Shown in pieces: positions 5,310 through 5,329 of a DNA stretch of 5,329 nucleotides. Source of the stretch: an uncultured Eggerthella sp. GTDB lineage: Bacteria > Actinomycetota > Coriobacteriia > Coriobacteriales > Eggerthellaceae. A model generated the notes under the pieces. The model saw nothing but the letters and a program-made list of their open reading frames with translations, did not search any database and was not told the origin of the DNA. The translations under genes were made by a program, and so were the position numbers. Within the stretch, counting starts at the first letter, position 1, and the number at the start of each line of letters is the position of its first letter. The stretch is from the NCBI GenBank assembly GCA_900544455.1, contig UQVJ01000107.1:1-5329 (forward strand), read 5' to 3'.

Positions 5310-5329
5310 ATCTGTGGATTCAGCTTAGA

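Noticed and set aside
1..5329. CRISPR array, insertion sequence, toxin-antitoxin or other accessory defence system
   Set aside because: There are no regularly spaced repeats, no transposase or terminal inverted repeats, and no pair of small overlapping genes. All supported genes are common housekeeping families.

Overview
This window looks like ordinary chromosomal housekeeping DNA of moderate GC content from a Gram-positive bacterium. Three things suggest this. There is an exported L,D-transpeptidase with one N-terminal membrane anchor. There is a lipoprotein-type MetQ substrate-binding protein. There is an NA37-family nucleoid-associated protein of the kind I associate with gut and oral Clostridia and Coriobacteriia. 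My best guess is a moderate-GC member of the Coriobacteriia, but this rests on remembered protein resemblance and not on a search. I see no mobile element, CRISPR array, phage gene or new multi-gene system.

Layout from left to right. Positions 1-471 (minus) hold the first 157 codons of rdgB, cut by the left edge. Just upstream of it on the same strand is murI (499-1356, GTG start), with 27 bases between the two genes, so they form a likely murI-rdgB operon. The leader of murI (1357-1579) holds no convincing gene. Next comes a rho-independent terminator (1580-1612) for an Arg tRNA with anticodon UCU (1623-1699, minus). The -10 box of the tRNA lies just downstream of the terminator (1729-1757) of the next gene, a membrane-anchored YkuD-type L,D-transpeptidase (1765-3315, minus).

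A 277-base divergent intergenic region (3316-3592) separates the transpeptidase from metQ (3593-4447, plus), the only plus-strand gene. This region is rich in dyad symmetry. An 8-bp perfect inverted repeat overlaps the predicted metQ -35 box, a 7-bp inverted repeat lies in the transpeptidase leader, a hairpin sits in the metQ 5' UTR, and there is one weak terminator-like hairpin. A strong bidirectional terminator (4467-4502) separates metQ from the convergent NA37-family gene (4548-5309, minus). That gene lacks its N-terminal part: a TAA in the same frame lies five codons upstream of the TTG at 5309, right at the window edge.

Functionally, murI (D-glutamate supply) and the L,D-transpeptidase (3-3 cross-linking or protein anchoring) both serve peptidoglycan. 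RdgB cleans the nucleotide pool. MetQ captures methionine at the cell surface for a MetNI transporter that is not encoded in this window. The points most worth a second look are the structured intergenic region, the apparent N-terminal loss of the NA37 gene, and the nine extracytoplasmic cysteines of the transpeptidase.
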